Shown here one piece after another: positions 4,503-8,710 of a stretch of 8,710 nt of DNA. This stretch comes from Chloroflexota bacterium (GTDB lineage: Bacteria; Chloroflexota; Limnocylindria; Limnocylindrales; CSP1-4). Location of the stretch: positions 1 through 8,710 of the forward strand of contig SCTE01000460.1 in NCBI GenBank assembly GCA_004298915.1, given 5' to 3'. Made by a program: the position numbers and the translations under genes. The notes under the pieces are model-generated. The model was not told where the DNA came from, searched no databases, and saw nothing but the letters and a program-made list of their open reading frames with translations. The number at the start of each line of letters is the position of its first letter. The first letter of the stretch is position 1.

Positions 4503-6194
4503 TCAGTCGAGCGTGATCCGCTCGTGCCAGACCGGGACGTGGACCTCGAAGCCGAGTGCCTCGACCTTCGGCGCGAGGACCTGCTGGGCCTCCGGGTCGC
4601 CATGAACGAGGAAAACGCGGCGCGGAAAGCCTGCGGCGCCGGGCTGCAGACCCTCACCGAACCGGCCGATCCAGGCCAGCAGCGCAGGCTCGTCGGCGTG
4701 AGCCGAGAAGCCGCTGATCGAACGGATCCGGCAGCGGACCTGGCGGACCTGGCCATCGAGCTTCACCGTCTTCGCGCCGGCCTGGAGGTTGGCACCGAGC
4801 GTGTGGCTGCCCTGGTAGCCGACGAACAGGATCGTCGCGAGGGGATCGTCGATGAGCTCGCGCAGGTGCCCGACGACCCGTCCGCCGGTCAGCATCCCGT
4901 TCGACGCCACGATCATGTACGGCCGGGCCGATCGGGCGATCGCGCGCGAATCGTCGAGCTTCATGGTCTCGACCTGCTTCGGGTAGTCGAGCGGCGTATC
5001 TCCCGACCGCAGGAGCGCGGCCGTCTCGTCGTCGTACAGGTCGGGGTGACTTCGATAGATCGCCGAGGCCTTGGAGGCCATCGGCGAATCGAGGTACAGG
5101 GGCAGCAGCGGGATCTGTCCCGCGTCGATGAGCCGGTCCAGCTCCCAGACGATCTCCTGCGTCCGCCCGATCGCGAAGGACGGGATCAGGAGGACGCCCG
5201 CGGATCGGTCCACCTCGCGGACGGCCTCGGCGAGCGTCCGGAGCGCCTCGGCCGCGGGCTCATGCTCGCGGCCGCCGTAGGTCGATTCGATGCACACGTA
5301 GTCGGCCCGGGTCAGGACCGTCGGGTCCTTGAGGATCGGCGCACCGGGCCGCCCGAGATCGCCCGAGAAGACCAGGGTGCGCTCCGGGCCGCCCTCGACC
5401 TCCTGGACGCGCAACCGGATGATCGCCGAACCGAGGATGTGACCGGCATCGAGGAAGGTCGCATGGATCCCGGGAGCAACCTCGATCTCGTTGTCGTAGG
5501 CCACGCTGTTGAACAGCGGCAGGACCGCTGCCGCCTCCTTCTCCGTGTACAGCGGCAGGTCCAGGTCGATCAGGAGGTCCGGATGCTCGGCGACCATGGC
5601 CGCCTCCTCGGCGATGTCCTGACCCGGGTCACGCATCGGTTCGATCGTCGTCTCGACGTGCTCCCCGGTCTTCACCGAGCCGGTCGCGAAGCGGAAGTGC
5701 CGGTGTCCGTACGGCTGGGCCGGCACGGTATCGACGTCGCCTCCGGCCGGCCCGGCCGACGCGATGTCCTCGCGTCGTGCCTGCTCGACCGCATCGACGT
5801 ACTGGCCGGCCGCGCGTCGGTCCTCCTCAATCGCCTGCTCCGGGTGGCGCGCCTCCCAGCGTGAGCCCCGCTTGGCGAACTCCTCCTGGAGGCGACCGCT
5901 GTCGAGGAGCACCAGTTCGGCGAGCTCGGCCGTGGCGGCCGTGAGGTGGATCGGGCCCGTGAAGCCCATCTTGACCGCGACCGGCAGGAGGCCGCAGTGG
6001 TCGAGATGGGCATGCGTGACGAGGATGGCATCCAGCCCGGCCGCCTCGAACCCGAGCGGGATGCGGTTCCGGACGGATTCGGTCGGCCGTCCCTGGAACA
6101 TCCCGCAGTCGATCAGGATGCTGGCTCGCTTCGTGGACAGGTGAAAGCGCGAGCCGGTGACGGTGGCCGCGCCACCGAGGAAGTGCAACTGCAT
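4503..6194 (-). CDS. MBL-fold / beta-CASP nuclease (CPSF73/YSH1-like) with large insertion
   Basis: The 563-residue protein has every expected metal and beta-CASP residue. The HxHxDH motif is at 61-66 (THAHLDHCG), a ligand H252 in AGHILGS, D279 in SGDLGR, beta-CASP motif A at E303 (ESTYGGR), motif B at H499 (SAHAD) and motif C at H531 (LVHGD). SNGMLTGGR (431-439) is also typical. Characterised relatives are zinc-dependent RNA endo/5'-exonucleases of the CPSF73/TTHA0252 group, so a cytosolic RNase is the likely role; a DNA target is less likely. Relatives are usually about 430-470 residues. Here about 90-100 extra residues lie between roughly 112 and 213, before DLPLYTEKEA. The ATG start has no ribosome site, with CACACT 6 nt upstream. 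A hairpin follows the stop. Confidence 0.93.
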   Translation of the reverse strand: MQLHFLGGAATVTGSRFHLSTKRASILIDCGMFQGRPTESVRNRIPLGFEAAGLDAILVTHAHLDHCGLLPVAVKMGFTGPIHLTAATAELAELVLLDSGRLQEEFAKRGSRWEARHPEQAIEEDRRAAGQYVDAVEQARREDIASAGPAGGDVDTVPAQPYGHRHFRFATGSVKTGEHVETTIEPMRDPGQDIAEEAAMVAEHPDLLIDLDLPLYTEKEAAAVLPLFNSVAYDNEIEVAPGIHATFLDAGHILGSAIIRLRVQEVEGGPERTLVFSGDLGRPGAPILKDPTVLTRADYVCIESTYGGREHEPAAEALRTLAEAVREVDRSAGVLLIPSFAIGRTQEIVWELDRLIDAGQIPLLPLYLDSPMASKASAIYRSHPDLYDDETAALLRSGDTPLDYPKQVETMKLDDSRAIARSARPYMIVASNGMLTGGRVVGHLRELIDDPLATILFVGYQGSHTLGANLQAGAKTVKLDGQVRQVRCRIRSISGFSAHADEPALLAWIGRFGEGLQPGAAGFPRRVFLVHGDPEAQQVLAPKVEALGFEVHVPVWHERITLD

Positions 6195-6200
6195 GCGGGG

Positions 6201-6206
6201 AGTGTG
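6201..6206 (-). promoter_or_regulatory. Possible -10 box (CACACT) of the MBL/beta-CASP gene
   Basis: CACACT on the minus strand is 6 nt before the ATG at 6192-6194, the same spacing as in two other genes here. It lacks the first T of TANNNT, so it is the weakest member of the set. Confidence 0.3.
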
Positions 6207-6277
6207 CCAGCGCGCCGCCGGACCCGCTTACGGGCGGACGCCGCATCCGATTTCCGACTTGGACGCCCTCTGGCCGC

Positions 6278-6283
6278 TACGAT
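6278..6283 (+). promoter_or_regulatory. Putative -10 box (TACGAT), leaderless start of the YczE-like gene
   Basis: TACGAT is followed by 6 nt and the ATG at 6290-6292, predicting transcription from the start codon itself. The in-frame TTG at 6287 would lie upstream of that start and is therefore not preferred. There is no ribosome site and no clear -35 at normal spacing. Confidence 0.5.
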
Positions 6284-6289
6284 CCGTTG

Positions 6290-6985
6290 ATGCCCGATGT
6301 CCCAACCGCCTCCAACCACGCGCCGGCGGTCACGCGGCCGCGACCGTCGATCATGTCCCGGCTCCCGGGCCTCCTGGCCGGCCTCGTGATCTTCGGGTTC
6401 GGGATCGCGCTGATGGCGCGCGCCGGCATCGGGCTCGGGCCCTGGGAGGCGTTCCACCAGGGCATCCAGTTCCGGACCGGCATTCCGATGGGGACGATCT
6501 CGATCCTGCTCGGCCTGCCGATCCTGGCCCTATGGTGGCCGCTCGGCGAGCGACCCGGGATCGGGACCCTCGTCAATGTCCTCCTCATCGGCTCGGCCAC
6601 GAACGTCGGCAACGCGGTTCTGCCGACCCAGACCGTTCCAGTCCTCCAGTTCATCCAGATGGCGGCAGGGGTGGTGGTGATCGGAATCGGGTCGGGCCTG
6701 TATCTCGCCGCGGACCTCGGGCCCGGGCCGCGCGACGGCCTCATGGTCGGGGTGCACCATCGGTTCAGGTGGTCGATTCGCCGCGCGCGGACCGCGATCG
6801 AACTCGCGGTGCTCGTAGCCGGCTGGGCGCTTGGTGGGACGATCGGCATCGGAACCGTCGTCTTCGCCTTCGGGATCGGGCCGGTGGTCCAGGTCATGCT
6901 GGGGGTCTTCGATCGAGACGGACGGATCGCCCGCGGGCGCGCCGTCCGCGTCCTCGGTGGCGCACCGGGCAGCGTGGGCGAATAG
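6290..6985 (+). CDS. YczE/YyaS/YitT-family integral membrane protein
   Basis: The 231-residue membrane protein has about five hydrophobic segments, near residues 26-44, 66-86, 91-110, 119-141 and 168-206 (the last may be two helices). The loop motifs AGIGLGPWEAFHQG (45-58) and ADLGPGPRDGLMVG (141-154) are internally similar, which suggests a duplicated half-unit as in the YczE group. YczE-type proteins are poorly characterised and no transport substrate is established. The N-terminal 25 residues are polar and proline-rich. The start is chosen from the TACGAT-N6-ATG arrangement; an ATG at 6353 (residue 22) is an alternative just before helix 1. It is divergent from the beta-CASP gene and ends 29 nt before the peptidase gene. 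Confidence 0.85.
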   Translation: MPDVPTASNHAPAVTRPRPSIMSRLPGLLAGLVIFGFGIALMARAGIGLGPWEAFHQGIQFRTGIPMGTISILLGLPILALWWPLGERPGIGTLVNVLLIGSATNVGNAVLPTQTVPVLQFIQMAAGVVVIGIGSGLYLAADLGPGPRDGLMVGVHHRFRWSIRRARTAIELAVLVAGWALGGTIGIGTVVFAFGIGPVVQVMLGVFDRDGRIARGRAVRVLGGAPGSVGE

Positions 6986-7002
6986 CCGGCGCGCTCGGCG
7001 CC

Positions 7003-7008
7003 TACGAT
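7003..7008 (+). promoter_or_regulatory. Putative -10 box (TACGAT), leaderless start of the peptidase gene
   Basis: TACGAT with 6 nt before the ATG at 7015-7017 repeats exactly the arrangement of the YczE-like gene. It lies within the 29-nt gap after that gene, so the peptidase probably has its own promoter even though the pair looks like an operon. Confidence 0.5.
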
Positions 7009-7014
7009 GCCGGC

Positions 7015-8610
7015 ATGTCGTTCACGGACGATCCCGACGTCGAACGCCTCGAGGCTGCCTACGGGCGGTATCTCGAGGCCTGGGGCGCATGGATGGTCGG
7101 CCACCACCGCGGCTTGGCCGGCGAGAAGCGCCTGGCATCGGCGCTCGTCAAAGCCCGGCGAACGCTCGGCACGTTGCTCGCGGCCCGACGCTGGAATGCC
7201 CTGGCGGCCGACGACGAGGCGGCCGTCCGAACCCTGCGAGCCTGCCTGCCGGATCTCGATGCGTGGGCACGACCGCTCGATGGACGGGTGTTCGCCGACT
7301 CGGCGGACGATGCCACGATGCGGGGCGGGACCGAGCCCGATGGGCACGACAGCGTCGCGGCGCTCCGACGGGCGGCCTTCGACGCCTGGGGCCAGGCCAT
7401 GGCGACGCTGGCGGTAGGCAGCGAACGGTTCGACCGCCTGACCGTGACCTCGATGCTGGCCCGCGAGGACGACGAGGCCCGGCGCCGCGCCCTGTTCCTG
7501 TCGATGGAGCCCGCCTGGCGCTCCCTCAACGGCGACGACACGCCCGACAGCTCGTATCGTCGCCTCCTCGCCGCATCCGCTGCCCGGTGGGCGGGCGAGG
7601 GATCGCCGATCGAGGCCAACGCCCGCTCGCTGGGCATGGATCCCGCGACGGTGGAACCAACCATGCGGCGGGTCCTCCACGCGTTCCGGGAGGTGGCGAT
7701 CGGCCCCGGCCTCGTGGAACCCTGGGATTACCGTCATCGCGTCGGCGAGCTGGCCCGGCGCCTGGACACGCTCGTGCCGCTCCATCGACTCCGCGAGATC
7801 AATGACGCCCATCTCCGCTCGATCGGCGCCGACCCGACGGCGCTTGCCATCGGCTACGACATCCATCCGCGCGCCGATCGGCCCGTGATCCCGACGGCAT
7901 TCACGGTCAGCGAGGACATCGCCTTCCGGGGCCCCGATGGCTCATGGACGCCCGCACGGCCGTGGGTCTTCGCGACCTATGCCGAAGGCGGGATCGGCAA
8001 CCTCGAGGAGCTGCTGCACGAGAGCGGGCACGCGCTCCACTACGCCGCGATCCGGGCCCGTCCCGCGATGTTCACCTGGCCGCCCGACCAGACCGCGTTC
8101 GTCGAGGCGATCGCCGATGTCGTCGGCTGGACGACCCACGAGCCGGCATTCCTGCGCGAGCATCTCGGGGTCGAGGTCACGGCTCGGGAGTCGGTCATCG
8201 CCCGATTCGGGGGCGTGGCCCTGGATGTGGCGTGGACGCTCTTCGAGCTCGAATTGCATCGACATCCCGATCGTTCTCCGAACCAGACGTGGGCCGAGAT
8301 CGTGGAGGGCGACCTTGGGATCCGCGGCCATCCCGAGTGGTCCTGGTGGGCCGGTCGCGGACAGTTGATCGATGGGCCGGGCTATCTGGCCAACTATGCC
8401 CTGGGGGCCATGGTCGTGGCCGCCATCCGGGCCCGGTTGCGCGCCATCCGGGGCGACTGGTCGCTCGGCGATCCGGGCTGGTATGCCCAGGTGTCCGAGG
8501 CGCTCCTCAGGTACGGCGGCGGCCGAAGCCCGCGATCGCTGCTGGCCACCTTCCTCGAAGGACCGGTGACGGCCGATCAGCTGATCGCGAACATCGAGGA
8601 GGCCGGCTGA
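7015..8610 (+). CDS. M3/M2-like HEXXH zinc metallopeptidase (gluzincin)
   Basis: The 531-residue, mostly helical cytosolic protein carries the zinc-peptidase motif HESGH (335-339) and a third ligand E364 in FVEAIADVV, with 24 residues between H339 and E364 as in M3 oligopeptidases. Near the C terminus, GPGYLANYALG (454-464) has tyrosines placed like the substrate-binding tyrosines of M3 enzymes. The EAI-x-DV block, however, also recalls the M2 (ACE-like) family, so placement between M3 and M2 is left open. No signal peptide is seen; the likely job is trimming of short peptides in the cytosol. The reading frame stays open far upstream, to 6157, but that part overlaps the YczE-like gene in another frame. 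The ATG at 7015 is chosen from the TACGAT box and the start of the helical domain. Confidence 0.85.
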   Translation: MSFTDDPDVERLEAAYGRYLEAWGAWMVGHHRGLAGEKRLASALVKARRTLGTLLAARRWNALAADDEAAVRTLRACLPDLDAWARPLDGRVFADSADDATMRGGTEPDGHDSVAALRRAAFDAWGQAMATLAVGSERFDRLTVTSMLAREDDEARRRALFLSMEPAWRSLNGDDTPDSSYRRLLAASAARWAGEGSPIEANARSLGMDPATVEPTMRRVLHAFREVAIGPGLVEPWDYRHRVGELARRLDTLVPLHRLREINDAHLRSIGADPTALAIGYDIHPRADRPVIPTAFTVSEDIAFRGPDGSWTPARPWVFATYAEGGIGNLEELLHESGHALHYAAIRARPAMFTWPPDQTAFVEAIADVVGWTTHEPAFLREHLGVEVTARESVIARFGGVALDVAWTLFELELHRHPDRSPNQTWAEIVEGDLGIRGHPEWSWWAGRGQLIDGPGYLANYALGAMVVAAIRARLRAIRGDWSLGDPGWYAQVSEALLRYGGGRSPRSLLATFLEGPVTADQLIANIEEAG

Positions 8611-8613
8611 CGA

Positions 8614-8710
8614 TCAGGTCGCGCGGCGACGCGCGAATGCGACCACGACGATGAGCAACCCGGCGACGAGGGCCGCAACGGCCACGGGCCCGATGACCCC
8701 ACCGAGATCG
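8614..8710 (-). CDS. C-terminal end of a membrane protein (partial)
   Basis: Read on the minus strand from the window edge, the frame is open for 31 codons to a TGA at 8614-8616. It encodes one hydrophobic helix (VIGPVAVAALVAGLLIVVVA) followed by a basic end, FARRRAT. This is a typical final membrane segment with a positively charged cytoplasmic tail, or a C-terminal anchor. Only 3 nt separate its stop from that of the converging peptidase gene. The body of the gene lies outside the window, so no family can be named. Confidence 0.6.
   Translation of the reverse strand, partial: DLGGVIGPVAVAALVAGLLIVVVAFARRRAT

Noticed and set aside
4377..5864. 495-codon open frame on the plus strand
   Set aside because: It is wholly antisense to the MBL/beta-CASP gene and the darA 5' region, whose proteins show complete family motifs. 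The antisense product is rich in R, D, G and L without any domain pattern, as expected for shadow frames in high-GC DNA.
6255..6264. TTGGAC as a -35 element for the YczE-like gene
   Set aside because: It lies only 13 nt from the TACGAT box, too short for a normal sigma-factor spacer. No other promoter here shows a matching -35.
6157..7014. 286-codon 5' extension of the peptidase frame
   Set aside because: It overlaps the YczE-like gene in another frame and crosses the beta-CASP start. The extension is arginine/proline-rich nonsense, and the TACGAT-N6-ATG at 7015 gives a better start.
6277..7866. 529-codon open frame on the minus strand
   Set aside because: It spans the YczE-like gene and half of the peptidase gene antisense. 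Its composition is low-complexity (R, P, S, A) and no motif is visible.

Overview
The window is high-GC bacterial DNA, densely packed with genes on both strands. It carries no rRNA, tRNA, CRISPR array or mobile element that I can see. The gene set is an F420-dependent (Ddn-type) oxidoreductase, a DarA/PstA-type cyclic-di-AMP receptor, a metallo-beta-lactamase/beta-CASP nuclease, an ACT + DUF5612-like protein and a YczE-type membrane protein. Together with TANNNT promoters and start codons lacking Shine-Dalgarno sites, it fits an uncultured Chloroflexota lineage of the Limnocylindria/Ellin6529 kind best. A high-GC actinobacterium is the main alternative. This placement is an inference from gene content and style, not from a marker gene.

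Layout, left to right: (1) the 3' end of an unrecognised gene (+, 1-153). (2) A LOG-family Rossmann protein (-, 211-1005), divergent from a small two-helix membrane protein (+, 1059-1274). (3) A two-gene minus-strand operon in which a Ddn-type F420-dependent oxidoreductase (1652-2128) overlaps by 4 nt an ArsC/Spx-like protein that has lost its catalytic cysteine (1281-1655). (4) A divergent plus-strand cluster: a stand-alone ACT protein (2179-2442), an ACT-like + DUF5612-like protein in the same reading frame beyond one TGA (2461-3171), and exonuclease III (3188-4087). (5) Minus-strand genes for a c-di-AMP receptor (4134-4451) and an MBL/beta-CASP nuclease with a large insertion (4503-6194), separated by a perfect 12-bp hairpin. 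(6) A YczE-like membrane protein (+, 6290-6985) and an HEXXH zinc peptidase (+, 7015-8610). (7) The C-terminal end of a membrane protein (-, 8614-8710, partial).

The most coherent signal outside the genes is a start-site pattern. Five genes have a TANNNT-like -10 box (TACGAT, TACGAT, TACGCT, TACACT, and a weaker CACACT) 6 or 7 nt before the ATG and no Shine-Dalgarno sequence, as expected for leaderless mRNAs. Two genes start with GTG behind a strong GGAGG, with the -10 box farther upstream. Both modes of translation start therefore appear within 9 kb.

There is no single pathway here. The themes are regulation and ligand sensing (ACT domains, c-di-AMP receptor), nucleic-acid processing (exonuclease III, beta-CASP nuclease), and flavin/F420 redox and peptide turnover. 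No defence system, biosynthetic cluster or clearly new system is present. The points most worth following are the leaderless pattern, the ACT/DUF5612 pair, the cysteine-less ArsC-like protein and the insertion in the beta-CASP protein.
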